Notes: generated by a model not told the origin, from the letters alone. Shown: positions 25,148 through 35,025, counted from the stretch's first letter. The stretch is DNA of 64,000 bases from an uncultured Lachnospiraceae bacterium (GCA_902779575.1 CACZBW010000006.1:124001-188000); one strand, 5' to 3'. Numbers and translations: made by a program.

Positions 25148-25215
25148 TATAGATCACCCTTTCATCGGCTTTCTTCAGGACTTCGCCGCGGCTGAAAAGC
25201 CGGACCGTTTCTGTT

Positions 25216-26778
25216 TTACAAAAGAGGCGCAATAAACTGCAGCAGGCTGCCGGCCACCTTATAGAAAAGCTTCTCATCTTTGATCGTCTGCTCCGTTACC
25301 TCAGAGCATCTGGCAAGCGTATTCTGGAAGTCCTTCTCAATTTCAGGGATACATGCCGTCTCAAACATATAGGTGGCACATTCGTAATGGTGGTATAGAC
25401 TGCGGTAATCCAGGTTGATCGTCCCCACCACCGCTTTTCTGTCATCACTGGTGAATACCTTCGCATGAACGAAACCGGGTGTATACTCATAGATTTTCAC
25501 ACCGGCTTCTATAAGCCGTTTATAGTGCATTTTGGCGAGGGCGTAAGGCATTTCTTTATCCGGAATACCGGGAAGAATGATCTTCACGTCCACTCCGCGC
25601 TGGGCGGCGTATTTCAGAGCTGTTTCGAGCTCTCCGTCCAGAATCAGATACGGCGTCATAATATGGACATAGTCTTCCGCCCGGTTCAGGATATCCATAT
25701 ACACCGTTTCCCCGACTTTATCATTGTCCAGAGGGCAGTCCCCGTAAGGAATCACATAGCCCGACGGATGCTCCGGCAGATCCCCGCCTTCCCTCAGCCA
25801 CGGGTCAAAGACAGGCTTCGGTTCATCGATATTCCACATCTGAAGGAACATCAGCGTAAAGCTCTTAACCGCGTCTCCCTTCAGCATCACGGCAGTATCT
25901 TTCCAGTGGCCGAACCGTTCCCTCCGGTTGATATACTCGTCGGCGAGATTTACGCCGCCGTTGAACGCCACTTTTCCGTCAATAACCAGAATTTTGCGAT
26001 GATCCCGGTAATTATAATGCGAAGAAATAAAGGGTTTTATGGGGGAGAACGCCTTCGCCCTGATGCCGCGCTCTTCCAGCAGCTTCCTGTAGTTTGTCGG
26101 GAGTGTGGAAACCTCAAGCATCCCGTCATACAGCACCCGGACTTCCACGCCGTCTTTTACCTTCTGCTCAAGGATCTTCAGGATTTCTCCCCACATATAC
26201 CCCTCATCTATGATGAAATACTCCATAAAGATAAAGGATTTTGCTTTTTTCAGTTCCACAAGCAGTGCGGCAAATTTATCTTCCCCGAGAGGAAAATATG
26301 TGACCTCGGTCTGATCAAAGGCCGGAAAGCATCCGCTTTTGTTCAGATAAGTAACCAGGTCATCTGTCCCGGATCTGGTGGCCGCAAGCTTTTCCATAAC
26401 TCCCTCCGGCTGGCTGACAGCGTCTTTTGTCATACTGATCAGCTCCCCGACCCGGTCCTGGATCTTGCGGTGTCCCAGATTGACCCTCGTAAAGATCAGA
26501 AACGCTACTCCCGAAACAGGCAGAATGGCAATCACAAACATCCAGGTCAGCTTCGCGGAGGAATCCATTCCGCTGTTAAACAGATAGATCACGCCGCCAA
26601 GTGTTATCAGAACAAGCACGAATGAAAAGAACGGCAGCAGATTCTCCAGCCAGCCATAGAAAACGATTGCCAGGATAATCTGCAGCACCACAAGTACCAG
26701 AACCAGAAAAAACCGGCTGAATACCAGATGAAGCAGGCCCTTTTTTCTCGGCTTTGCCAGTCTGTAGACGTCATCCAT
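25216..26778 (-). CDS. cls: Cardiolipin synthase (phospholipase D family)
   Basis: 520 residues, the standard bacterial ClsA length. Membrane segments near the N-terminus (about 18-85) are followed by two HKD active-site motifs: HRKILVIDGKVAFNGG (near 230) and HAKVFTSDDRKAVVGTINLD (near 405). It condenses two phosphatidylglycerols into cardiolipin and glycerol at the membrane. The start at 26778 has AAAGGGG 8 nt upstream; an in-frame extension of 13 codons has a poor context. Confidence 0.95.
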   Translation of the reverse strand: MDDVYRLAKPRKKGLLHLVFSRFFLVLVLVVLQIILAIVFYGWLENLLPFFSFVLVLITLGGVIYLFNSGMDSSAKLTWMFVIAILPVSGVAFLIFTRVNLGHRKIQDRVGELISMTKDAVSQPEGVMEKLAATRSGTDDLVTYLNKSGCFPAFDQTEVTYFPLGEDKFAALLVELKKAKSFIFMEYFIIDEGYMWGEILKILEQKVKDGVEVRVLYDGMLEVSTLPTNYRKLLEERGIRAKAFSPIKPFISSHYNYRDHRKILVIDGKVAFNGGVNLADEYINRRERFGHWKDTAVMLKGDAVKSFTLMFLQMWNIDEPKPVFDPWLREGGDLPEHPSGYVIPYGDCPLDNDKVGETVYMDILNRAEDYVHIMTPYLILDGELETALKYAAQRGVDVKIILPGIPDKEMPYALAKMHYKRLIEAGVKIYEYTPGFVHAKVFTSDDRKAVVGTINLDYRSLYHHYECATYMFETACIPEIEKDFQNTLARCSEVTEQTIKDEKLFYKVAGSLLQFIAPLL

Positions 26779-26907
26779 GATTAAAACCCCTTTCCGCCGT
26801 TCTCCTTTAAAGCACATAACAGCCTTTATTCTTTATCTTCCTTCCTGAAGCCTGCCCTGAATCCCTCCCATCCGGCTGGCAGGCAGACTTTCTTAACCGC
26901 TCTTAAG

Positions 26908-27324
26908 TCAAAACTGAATGGTCCGGGGTTCTTCGGTAAATGAGCTGAAGGTTGCCGTTGCGTCCTTGAGATAGAACATCTGGGTGTTGTCATCATCCGG
27001 ACTGTACATTGCTTTCAGGGAAGGCATCTTATCCAGCATCTTCACCTTGACCTCGCGGTTGTTGTCCTCCACAAGTTCTGCCTGGATCCGCAGCCAGGAA
27101 GCGCCCATGCATGCACAGATTTCCACAAAGGGATTCGCGGCAATCTGTCTGGACACATTTTTCGATCTGCCCGTCTGGATATACAGCTTTCCATCGTCCA
27201 GAAGAATTGTGCCAAAAGGCCTGACCCTCGGCTTGCCTTCGTCTATGGTTGCAAGATAGTAGGTCTGGGCATCGTTCAGATAATCGTAGACCTTCTCAAT
27301 CCCTTCCGCATTTTTTACTTCCAT
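26908..27324 (-). CDS. Pyridoxamine-5'-phosphate-oxidase-like FMN protein
   Basis: 138-residue split-barrel flavoprotein. KPRVRPFGTILLDDGKLYIQTGRSKNVSRQIAANPFVEICA covers the FMN-binding strands, in the pattern of NimA-like and general-stress FMN proteins. It is too short and lacks the C-terminal signature for a true PdxH. It probably reduces a small molecule in the cytoplasm; the substrate is unknown. AAGGAGAT precedes the ATG. Confidence 0.85.
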   Translation of the reverse strand: MEVKNAEGIEKVYDYLNDAQTYYLATIDEGKPRVRPFGTILLDDGKLYIQTGRSKNVSRQIAANPFVEICACMGASWLRIQAELVEDNNREVKVKMLDKMPSLKAMYSPDDDNTQMFYLKDATATFSSFTEEPRTIQF

Positions 27325-27479
27325 TACTGATCTCCTTCCTTTAAAAAACTGTCTTTTTTGATTAGTCCGATCTGCTCAACACCGGTTTCCTTTTTCGTTC
27401 TCATGAACTGCGCCCTGCTTAAATACTCTTATGAATTATATCAAAAAACAAAACAATTACAGCACTAATCTGGTATTTT

Positions 27480-28994
27480 TTAATAACCGGCTTTGGGTCT
27501 CCGGATCCGTTTTCCTGCGGGAACAACCGCATGCTGCGGGCAGACCAGAATGCACAGGTGGCAGCCGACACATTTTCTTCCGTCCAAGAGAGGCTTCCTG
27601 TTCTGATCCAGGCGGAGCGCCTGATGCCCTCCATCCATGCAGGAGATCACGCAGCGCCCGCATCCGATGCATTTCTCTCTCTGGACTCTTGGGAACACAA
27701 TGGTGTCCCGCTCCAGCACATCCGTTGTGGCGCTTAAAGTGTCCAGCCCCATGCTGATCAGATCCTTTACGCTGTCAAAGCCCTTCTCCGCCAGATACAG
27801 GCTTAGACCGCTCTTCAGATCATCGATGATCCTGTACCCGTACTGCATCACGGCTGTTGTAACCTGGACCGAGCTGCCGCCCAGAAGCAGGAATTCCAGC
27901 GCGTCTTTCCAGCTTTCCACTCCGCCCATGGCGGACAGGTGCTTCCCTTTCAAAGCCTCATTCTGTCCGAGCTCCGCGATAAAACGAAGCGCGATCGGCT
28001 TTACGGCATTGCCGCTGTATCCTCCGACGGCGGATAGTCCCCGTACCGCAGGTGCGGAGACATAGGTGTGAATATTCACATTCGTCACCGATTTGATCGT
28101 ATTGATGGCTGAGATTCCATCCGCGCCGCCCCGGACAGCCGCCTCCGCTGCGGGACTCATCGCCGCCACATTCGGCGTCAGCTTTGCCAGCACCGGAATA
28201 TGACAGGCTTTCTTCGCGGCTGCGGTGAAGCGCTCCACCAGTTCGGGAATCTGCCCGATATCGGAACCCAGCCCGCCCTCTGCCATGTTGGGGCAGGAAA
28301 AATTCAGTTCCACGGCGTCGGCGCCGTTCTCTTCGCAGAGTCTGGCCAGTTCCCCCCATTCTTCTTCATTCTGTCCCATGATGGACGCCAGAATGAATTT
28401 GGACGGATAATCTGCTTTCAGGCGGCGGAAAATCTCCATATTCTCCTTCACGCTGTGGTCCGAAAGCTGTTCGATATTCTTAAAGCCGATAATGCTTCCG
28501 CCTTCGCCGCTGATGGCGGAGAAGCGCGGAGAAGCTTCATGGATATCCATGGAGCAGACCGTCTTATAGCAGACGCCTGCCCAGCCGGCCTCAAAGGCGC
28601 GGGCGCACATGTCATAGCTGCTCGCCACGACGGAGGAGGAGAGCAGGAATGGATTCTCCAGCGGAATTCCGCAAAGATCACACTGAAGGCGGCTCTCATC
28701 CGCAGAAACACCGCTTTCCAGTTCCGGTTTCACCTGCCCGTACAGCCGTCCGATCAGATCCCGGATCTTCACCTCCCCTGAACGGAGACAATTTTCTTCA
28801 CACATTCCCCGGCAGGCTGCGCATGGATTGTCCGTGGGAAGCCCGGAGGCTGCGCTCTGTTCATTTTCAAACCAGATGCTCCTGAGCAGGGCGGAGGGTT
28901 TCAGCTCCGGACAGGCGGCATCGCAGGGTGCGTCGTGACAGAGCGCGCAGCGCACCATGTCAGCTCTTCGTATGACAGCTTCATTCCGAATCAT
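27480..28994 (-). CDS. PreA-like dihydropyrimidine/dihydroorotate dehydrogenase with extra N-terminal cysteine domain
   Basis: 504 residues. The central part (about 100-420) is a DHODH-fold TIM barrel with FMN contacts (NPFLLSSSVVASS, ELNFSCPNM, LAKLTPNV, SAMGGVESWKDALEFLLLGGSSVQV). The C-terminus has a 2x[4Fe-4S] ferredoxin domain (CIGCGRCVISC and CVGCHLCILVCPQ). This matches PreA, which reduces pyrimidines with electrons from PreT. The first 90 residues carry eight or more extra cysteines (CALCHDAPCDAACP, CAACRGMCEENC), like the N-terminal Fe-S region of PreT/DPYD. No preT gene is adjacent. Other family members reduce different rings, so the substrate is uncertain. Confidence 0.85.
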   Translation of the reverse strand: MIRNEAVIRRADMVRCALCHDAPCDAACPELKPSALLRSIWFENEQSAASGLPTDNPCAACRGMCEENCLRSGEVKIRDLIGRLYGQVKPELESGVSADESRLQCDLCGIPLENPFLLSSSVVASSYDMCARAFEAGWAGVCYKTVCSMDIHEASPRFSAISGEGGSIIGFKNIEQLSDHSVKENMEIFRRLKADYPSKFILASIMGQNEEEWGELARLCEENGADAVELNFSCPNMAEGGLGSDIGQIPELVERFTAAAKKACHIPVLAKLTPNVAAMSPAAEAAVRGGADGISAINTIKSVTNVNIHTYVSAPAVRGLSAVGGYSGNAVKPIALRFIAELGQNEALKGKHLSAMGGVESWKDALEFLLLGGSSVQVTTAVMQYGYRIIDDLKSGLSLYLAEKGFDSVKDLISMGLDTLSATTDVLERDTIVFPRVQREKCIGCGRCVISCMDGGHQALRLDQNRKPLLDGRKCVGCHLCILVCPQHAVVPAGKRIRRPKAGY

Positions 28995-29061
28995 AAGTGC
29001 CCTCCTTTGATCTGACTTCTGCGTCAGAAGCGTATGGTAAATCTGTAAACCTGTTCAGTAC

Positions 29062-29625
29062 TCAATCCGTTTTTCTCACGATTGAGCTCAGGCAGTCCTG
29101 CATGATTCCTTCCTCATCCGCGCCGTCAATGTCCAGTCCGGCCGCCCGGATCAGCTCAAGATCCTGAATGCCGTAGAAATTCTGCGCAAGTGCCCGGACA
29201 TAGCCGAAGCCATATTCCTCAGGGACAAACATCCCGCCGGCGGTCATGACGTAATACAGTTTTTTTGCCCTGCACAGGCCTTTCGGATAGCCTTCCGGCG
29301 TGTAGATAAAAGTGACGCCGACCACATTGATCTGCTCAAAATACTGTTTGAGCGCGGCCGGGAAAGAAAGATCCCAGTACGGCGCCGCAATCACGATCTG
29401 ATCCGTCCCGGCGAACTGCCGGGCCAGGTCAAAGAGCGGATTGTCAAATTCTCCGGCCGCGATCAGCCGGTCCCTGTTTTTCAGAAATGCTTCATCAACA
29501 GCGGGGAAGCTGACATCCGAAAGGCGCAGCTCCTCCACCTCTTCTCCAAGTCCCTCGATCAGGCTGTCAGCCAGCCTTTTTGTCCTTGAGTGTTCCCGCA
29601 CGCAGGCGTTAATATACAGAATCAT
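29062..29625 (-). CDS. NAD(P)H-dependent FMN oxidoreductase (flavodoxin-like fold)
   Basis: 187-residue Flavodoxin_2/AzoR-type flavoprotein. It starts with LYINACVREHSRTKRLAD, the FMN phosphate loop position. IVIAAPYWDLSFPAALKQYFEQI is the typical second loop, and VMTAGGMFV follows. Probable quinone or azo reductase in the cytoplasm. It stands 66 bp after the PreA-like gene start and in the same direction, so the two may be separate units. Confidence 0.88.
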   Translation of the reverse strand: MILYINACVREHSRTKRLADSLIEGLGEEVEELRLSDVSFPAVDEAFLKNRDRLIAAGEFDNPLFDLARQFAGTDQIVIAAPYWDLSFPAALKQYFEQINVVGVTFIYTPEGYPKGLCRAKKLYYVMTAGGMFVPEEYGFGYVRALAQNFYGIQDLELIRAAGLDIDGADEEGIMQDCLSSIVRKTD

Positions 29626-29698
29626 TCCTCTGCCTCTTCCTTCTCTTCTTCTGTCCCGTCAGCAAGTTCTTATCCCGCCTGTCCGGCCTATCAGACAG

Positions 29699-29761
29699 GA
29701 AAAGGGGAAACGCTGAGTAATCCGGTTCCAATAGTCCAGTTCCTTTCATCAGCGTTTCCCC
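29699..29761 (-). terminator. Terminator after the ABC1-kinase gene
   Basis: 13-bp perfect stem GGGGAAACGCTGA/TCAGCGTTTCCCC (29704-29716 and 29749-29761) with a long 32-nt loop. It is followed by TTTTCC in the minus direction. Confidence 0.7.
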
Positions 29762-29813
29762 GGTTAATTCTCTGAAGGCCTGATCTGCTTAAAATCCTGA
29801 CAGCATCAGGCCG

Positions 29814-31604
29814 TTACTTTTTCTTTGACATATTCCGAACCGCATAGATCGCCAGCGCGATAGAAATGATGAGGCCGACAGCTGCCAGCACGGGAACTCC
29901 GCCGGGCGCTTTGGGCGTAAGGTCCGAAAGACACAGCACGCAGGAACCGATAAACAGAACGCAGGCAAACAGGGCGAGCATAATATTCTTGACCGTATCG
30001 CTGCCTCTTGAGAGCAGTTCCTCATAACCGGTCAGTTCCAGGTTTATCTTCATCCTGCCCCTGGCCGCGCTTTTCAGAAGATCGGAAGCGAGGACAGGGA
30101 TTCTGGCGGCTTTCTTTCCGATCTCCAGCACGTCTTTCCCTGAACTGATGAGCTGCTGTTCAAGATCGAAGTTCTTTTTCGCCCGGTCCATCAGCTTATT
30201 GCTGAGGATTTCAAACAGGTTCAGTTCCGGGCAGAGCTGTTCGATTACGCCCTCGATCGTTGCCAGAGACCTCACAAGCATCGTGAACTTGCCGGGCATC
30301 TTGATGTGATGTTTCTCACCCAGTGCGCAAATCTCTTCGAAAAGCACGGATACATCCAGGTCATTGATGCTGGTGACGTTCACATACCGGTCCATGAACA
30401 CGTCCAGATCCTCAATCAGCTTGTCGCGGTTCGTCTTTGGTGAGGCCGCGCCCATCGACATGACTGCGTTCGCGATGTTCTCGACATCCCCTTCCAGAAC
30501 AGCCAGCACCATAGACTGAATGATATTGACATCTGCGTCCGTGATCCTTCCGATCATACCGAAATCGATCCAGCAGGGCACCCCGTGCGTGACCATGATA
30601 TTCCCCTGATGGGGATCCGCATGGAAAACGCCGACGTCCAGTACCTGATGCAGATAGTTGTCGACGATATTGCGGCCGATCTCCTCCACATTATAGCCGT
30701 CTTCGATCAGTCGGTCCTTTTTTGAGATGGAATAGCCGTCCACAAAGGACATCGTGAAGATCCGTTCCGTTGTCAGCTCGTCAAAGACATCCGGGCAGGT
30801 AACCTTGCTTTCGTCTTCGATACAATGTTCCTTGAAGTACTTGTTATTCTCCGCCTCTACGCGGCAGTCCAGCTCTTCCTCGGTCACTTTCTCGAATTCT
30901 TCGATCACGCTCAGCAGATCAAGCTGGTCTTCGGCATTATCGGCGCCCTCCATCACGACATTGAAGACGGAGGCCATCTTTTTGAGCAGCACGAAATCCT
31001 GACGCATCATATCCGCGATCAGCGGGCGCTGCACCTTTGTTACAACGGGAGTGCCGTCCTTGAGCACCGCGTAATGCGCCTGTCCGATAGAAGCGGAGCC
31101 AATGGGCTTATCCCGGAATTCCTGATAGATCTCGTCAATCTTTTTCCCCGTCTCCTGCTCAATAACGGCACGGGCAAGGGCAGGATCCAGTTCCTGTACG
31201 TTCTGGCGGAGTTTCTCCAGCTCCTTGCAGTAGCTTTCCGGGAGCAGGTCCACACGGCTTGACATAATCTGGCCGATCTTCACGTAAGTGGGGCCCAGGT
31301 CCTCCAGCGTGGAGCGGAGTTCTTCCGGCGTAAGGCCGTTCGCGTAAAAATTATGCTTCGCGAATACGCCGAGAATCTCGGCTGAACGGTGCTTTTCCCG
31401 CTTCTGATAATCTTTCATCTGGCCCGACAGCAGCTGTTTCATGTTATCGCTCATCTCGGCCGTGGTTTTTTTCAGTTCATCCATCTTCTCATCCAGGTCC
31501 TGCAGCACTTCCCTGCGTTCCTGGAGCGAAGGCGCATTATTGTTTCTCTCTCTGCGTTCCTGAAGCGAGGACGCGTTATTCTTCTTTTTATTCTTTTTCG
31601 CCAT
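29814..31604 (-). CDS. ABC1/UbiB-family atypical kinase with two C-terminal membrane spans
   Basis: 596 residues of the UbiB/ADCK protein-kinase-like family. The signature KxGQ motif (TYVKIGQIMSSR) is near 112, the Ala-rich nucleotide loop follows (GSASIGQAHYA near 170), the metal-binding segment is HADPHQGNIM (near 330) and the DFG equivalent is DFGMIG. Two hydrophobic helices (about 535-585) anchor the C-terminus. The N-terminus repeats the SLQERRE unit twice and is Lys/Asn-rich. Members support quinone or lipid metabolism; the exact substrate here is not known. GGAGGGG precedes the ATG. DUF308 starts 15 bp upstream of it. Confidence 0.92.
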   Translation of the reverse strand: MAKKNKKKNNASSLQERRERNNNAPSLQERREVLQDLDEKMDELKKTTAEMSDNMKQLLSGQMKDYQKREKHRSAEILGVFAKHNFYANGLTPEELRSTLEDLGPTYVKIGQIMSSRVDLLPESYCKELEKLRQNVQELDPALARAVIEQETGKKIDEIYQEFRDKPIGSASIGQAHYAVLKDGTPVVTKVQRPLIADMMRQDFVLLKKMASVFNVVMEGADNAEDQLDLLSVIEEFEKVTEEELDCRVEAENNKYFKEHCIEDESKVTCPDVFDELTTERIFTMSFVDGYSISKKDRLIEDGYNVEEIGRNIVDNYLHQVLDVGVFHADPHQGNIMVTHGVPCWIDFGMIGRITDADVNIIQSMVLAVLEGDVENIANAVMSMGAASPKTNRDKLIEDLDVFMDRYVNVTSINDLDVSVLFEEICALGEKHHIKMPGKFTMLVRSLATIEGVIEQLCPELNLFEILSNKLMDRAKKNFDLEQQLISSGKDVLEIGKKAARIPVLASDLLKSAARGRMKINLELTGYEELLSRGSDTVKNIMLALFACVLFIGSCVLCLSDLTPKAPGGVPVLAAVGLIISIALAIYAVRNMSKKK

Positions 31605-31619
31605 GTTCGTCCCCTCCTC

Positions 31620-32168
31620 TTACATATTCTTAAACGGCCAGATCATGATGACATGCACAATACCGACCGCGGAAGAAACCAGCAGCATCGCTCCGATCAC
31701 TCTCATCAGCTTGCCCGGAGTATCCCACCATGGATTCGCGAGGATCACAACTCCGGCCGCAATCAGGAACAGGGAAAGCAGAATCAGGATCCACCATCCG
31801 CTGCGTTTGGCGCGCCTGGCGTACTTCCAGGTGTTGAACAGCTCATTGAGACCTTCCAACACCAGAAAGATCCCGAACAGAAGCCCCAGCACCCTGAGGA
31901 CATCGTTCCGGTAAAACAGAACTGCCGCTCCGACAACGCCGATCAGCAGCGATACAGTCAGATAAACATAATTAATGAGCACTCTTTTGCTGGAAAGGAA
32001 CTCAAATCCCATCACTGCAGCGAGGATCAGCAGCCCGTATCCCGCTGCCGCCACCAGCATTCTCCCATATCGTTCCGGACAGATGAGCATGAGGATGCCG
32101 GCCGCCATCATGATGACGGATGTCATGATCATGCTCCTCTTCAGTTTCCCCAGTTCCTGAAAAAGCAT
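31620..32168 (-). CDS. HdeD/DUF308-like multispan membrane protein
   Basis: 182 residues with six predicted membrane helices arranged as three similar pairs, the DUF308/HdeD pattern (MIMTSVIMMAAGILMLICPE, LLILAAVMGFEFL, SLLIGVVGAAVLFYRND, LGLLFGIFLVLEGLNELFN, WWILILLSLFLIAAGVVILANPW). The RND/NPW turns after helices are typical. Role unknown, often acid or envelope stress. It stands just upstream of the ABC1 kinase and is probably co-transcribed. Confidence 0.8.
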   Translation of the reverse strand: MLFQELGKLKRSMIMTSVIMMAAGILMLICPERYGRMLVAAAGYGLLILAAVMGFEFLSSKRVLINYVYLTVSLLIGVVGAAVLFYRNDVLRVLGLLFGIFLVLEGLNELFNTWKYARRAKRSGWWILILLSLFLIAAGVVILANPWWDTPGKLMRVIGAMLLVSSAVGIVHVIMIWPFKNM

Positions 32169-32293
32169 AACGAAAGCCTCCTGTCTCCTTGTTAAATATC
32201 AGATTAATATATAAAAAGTATAACCGCCCTGCCTGTCAAGTCAAGCTGAAAAATAGTATGCCTCTGCCTTACCCTGGCAGCAGGACAGGCATA

Positions 32294-34207
32294 TCAGAAA
32301 AGCCGGTTGATATAATCTGTCAGGGCTTCTCTGTCATAGAAATGCTCCGGATTCACGATGATGCAGTCCGGCTGAATTCCCGTATCCGTGTCATAATAGG
32401 AACCGTTCTTCATATAGGACATCCGCTTCGGAGAAGAGATATTGAACAGGGATCCGTGAGCGGTGGACATTCCCAGTACAGAGCAGCTTCCTCCTCCCGA
32501 CTGTTTGCCCAGAAGGGTAACCCGCCCGGAAGACCTGAAGATATTCGGAACCAGATTGCCGCAGGAGAAGCTGTAAGGTCCGATCAGGCAGTACAGATTC
32601 TTATCCTGAACGGTATCCTTCTCATCAAACACGCCGTCCAGATTGGTGTCGACCCGGTACGTTCCGGTCGAGATCGCGCCGGTCATGGAACTTCTTACGC
32701 TCATGGAAGCCTCTCCGAGATACCAGGCTGCTGTAAATGCTCCCGCATCTATCTCTCCGCCCCCGTTCAGGCTCAGGTCGATAACCACATTTTCGATCGG
32801 ACTGTCTTCTCTGGTAATCTGCCGGTGCGCATACATGATCAGCGCGATGGTATCCATGGTCGGGGATGCCGGATCATCCTCCGTCTCTATATTCCCTTCG
32901 TAATAATCTCCTGCCCACCCTGCCAGATGGAAATGGTCAAAGGTAATATAGGCGGTATTCCCGAACTCTTCATAAGCCTTAATCTCATGATCCGCATTCT
33001 CTCTGGCGCCATAATAGATCTTTGCAGTCTCGCTGTCCCTCATGCTTGCCAGTCCTTCATCACCCCTGGTTTCCGCGTGATCCGTAAGATAAGACGCCGC
33101 CTTGAAGCCGGAATGCATGTCATCCAGATAAAAGTTGATGAAGTCAATCAACGCGCCGTCCTTCACATTCGGATCCGTACTTGCAAGAGCGGGCCGGTAA
33201 CCTGTTTCCGTAAAGATTCTGTCGAAACTGCTGATATCATGAATCTCCTTCAGCCCGTACAGATTGTCCAGCGCCAGACACAGTTCACAGTAGCTGTACC
33301 ATGCAAGCTCCTCACTCAGCAGATTGCTCGGAGCCGAGAAAAGATAGGATTCTCCAAACGGAGTAAGTTCATCGCCTCCGAATCCGAAATCATCGGCTGT
33401 CCCAAAATACAGCGCCTCCGTGTTAAACAGCAGGGATCTGCCGTAAACATTGGACAAAAGGAAATCGTTCATTGTCTGCAGCGGAACGAGATATAGTCCG
33501 TCCTCCTCAGACCAGTAGACAGGAATCCCGTATGCGTCCAGGTCCAGCTCGATCTCCTTTCCATAACGGTCAAAAGACCCCCTCTCTATCCGCTCGACCA
33601 GAATCGGATCTCCATTCTCATCTGTGTAGCCGCCCCCCAGGGTATCCAGCAGAGAAGAATCCGCCGTGCTGTGAATGAAAGCGTCATAGTCTTCAAAGAG
33701 GATCTTTTTTTCCATGAAATCAACCAGCATGGAATATCCGCTCTCCCTGGTCAGCATCGCCACATGGCCGTCTGTCTCCAGTTCCAGCTTATAAGCCGCG
33801 TCATCTTCGTTAAACAGCATCATAAGATCCACCCAGTCAGAAAGATTGGTAAAGGGCAGGTCATTCACGCCATTCACAAAATAAAGAGGATATTCCACTT
33901 CCTCTTCCAGAGTCAGGAAATAGAGGGGCAGCATTCTGCCCGAGACGGACGCGCCTGTCATCTCTTCTTCCGTTTCATCGCTTTCAGGCAGGACCCCCCC
34001 GGCATACTCCTCTGAAGATGCTTCCGTCTCTTCCTCCCGGCCCAGGAAATCCTGCTCCGTAGACAGTTCTGTCTCTTCCTCCCAGGTAAAAGAATCCTCC
34101 TCTAAAGCTGCCTCCGCGAAAGCGGGGCCTGAAAACGCGCAGGCCGACAGCGCCAGTGACAGCAGGGCTGCCGCAGTTCTCTTCCCGTTACCATTCCTTT
34201 TTTTCAT
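32294..34207 (-). CDS. Exported S41-family peptidase
   Basis: 637 residues with a signal peptide (RTAAALLSLALSACAFSGPAFA) and an acidic linker (about 30-85). The S41 catalytic core is at about 400-620: NTAYITFDHFHLAG, VVIDLSLNGGGEIDAGAF, CLIGPYSFSCGN holds the candidate nucleophilic Ser, then GKQSGGGSC and a strand-rich end with GIQPD. The large middle region (90-390) is unassigned. Tail-specific S41 proteases cleave exported proteins; no PDZ domain is clear here. A sigma-A promoter lies 150 bp upstream. Confidence 0.85.
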   Translation of the reverse strand: MKKRNGNGKRTAAALLSLALSACAFSGPAFAEAALEEDSFTWEEETELSTEQDFLGREEETEASSEEYAGGVLPESDETEEEMTGASVSGRMLPLYFLTLEEEVEYPLYFVNGVNDLPFTNLSDWVDLMMLFNEDDAAYKLELETDGHVAMLTRESGYSMLVDFMEKKILFEDYDAFIHSTADSSLLDTLGGGYTDENGDPILVERIERGSFDRYGKEIELDLDAYGIPVYWSEEDGLYLVPLQTMNDFLLSNVYGRSLLFNTEALYFGTADDFGFGGDELTPFGESYLFSAPSNLLSEELAWYSYCELCLALDNLYGLKEIHDISSFDRIFTETGYRPALASTDPNVKDGALIDFINFYLDDMHSGFKAASYLTDHAETRGDEGLASMRDSETAKIYYGARENADHEIKAYEEFGNTAYITFDHFHLAGWAGDYYEGNIETEDDPASPTMDTIALIMYAHRQITREDSPIENVVIDLSLNGGGEIDAGAFTAAWYLGEASMSVRSSMTGAISTGTYRVDTNLDGVFDEKDTVQDKNLYCLIGPYSFSCGNLVPNIFRSSGRVTLLGKQSGGGSCSVLGMSTAHGSLFNISSPKRMSYMKNGSYYDTDTGIQPDCIIVNPEHFYDREALTDYINRLF

Positions 34208-34359
34208 CGCTTTTCCTCCGTTTTTCTGATATCAATCCCTTTTTTAATTCTGCCTTCGCTTATGATGTACACATGCATTCATATACCGGTCTTGAATTTA
34301 CGGAAAACCGTGCGGCGAAGTTTTGAAATCCAGAATGAATCAGGGTTTCCCCAATTTTA

Positions 34360-34388
34360 AATATAACAAATGAATCCGCTGTTTTCAA
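34360..34388 (-). promoter_or_regulatory. Sigma-A promoter of the S41 peptidase gene
   Basis: Minus-strand TTGAAA (34383-34388), 17-bp spacer, TATATT (34360-34365). The predicted start is about 145 nt before the ATG. Confidence 0.55.
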
Positions 34389-34396
34389 CAAATGAG

Positions 34397-34438
34397 GGTC
34401 ATGACTGCTGCAGCCTGTGTCATGACTGCTGCAGCCTG
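34397..34438. repeat. 21-bp tandem duplication at the end of the GNAT gene
   Basis: Two adjacent copies of GTCATGACTGCTGCAGCCTG with one base difference at the junction. The GNAT stop codon is in the second copy, so the duplication adds no coding change. Confidence 0.8.
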
Positions 34439-35025
34439 AGAACCTGTGCCGTTCCGGTATACCGCAAAGGGCCGTACATCCGGCGGTAGACATAGTCCGT
34501 CAGCCGCCGGGCCATCTCCCTGTCTATCTTTTTCCCGGACTCCGTCATTAAAAAAATATCGAAAGCTACTCCGAACAGGCGTGTTGATACACCGCTCCTG
34601 CAAGCGCCCGCGCGCTCGTAAAAACGGACGCGCCTCTCCCGGATCTCCCGATCGGCATCTGCAAGCCCGGGGATGATCTGCTCCGTTTCGATCAGAATAC
34701 AGAACAGCGAAAGCCTGGCCGGCGAAAGCTGTCTGAGGATCTCTGATCCCAGACCCTGTCCCCTTCTGCCGGTAACTACCGCGAAATAGTCAAGAAGTCC
34801 GACCGCCGTTTTTCCCAGCCTGTAATGTGCAAGAAAGGCATAGCCGGCCAGCTCATTTCCAAGAAAAGCTCCAAAACATCTGTACGCGCCTTTCCGCATC
34901 CCGCTCCGGATTCTGGAGAAGGGTTTCACTTCGCTGCGCGGAAAATCCTCTCTGAGATGATTCACATAGATCTCCCTGGCTTCAGCATAAGAAAGCTCCC
35001 GTATTTCCATTTCATCCTGACGATT
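34420..35025 (-). CDS. GNAT-family N-acetyltransferase
   Basis: 201 residues. The acetyl-CoA motif A is RRGQGLGSEILRQL (about 85-98), preceded by VGLLDYFAVVTG and followed by a beta-strand with ILIETE and RVRFYERAGAC. The substrate cannot be predicted. The ATG at 35025 follows GGGGGTG; ten extra in-frame codons upstream are less likely. It is a single-gene unit. Confidence 0.88.
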   Translation of the reverse strand, partial: NRQDEMEIRELSYAEAREIYVNHLREDFPRSEVKPFSRIRSGMRKGAYRCFGAFLGNELAGYAFLAHYRLGKTAVGLLDYFAVVTGRRGQGLGSEILRQLSPARLSLFCILIETEQIIPGLADADREIRERRVRFYERAGACRSGVSTRLFGVAFDIFLMTESGKKIDREMARRLTDYVYRRMYGPLRYTGTAQVLRLQQS

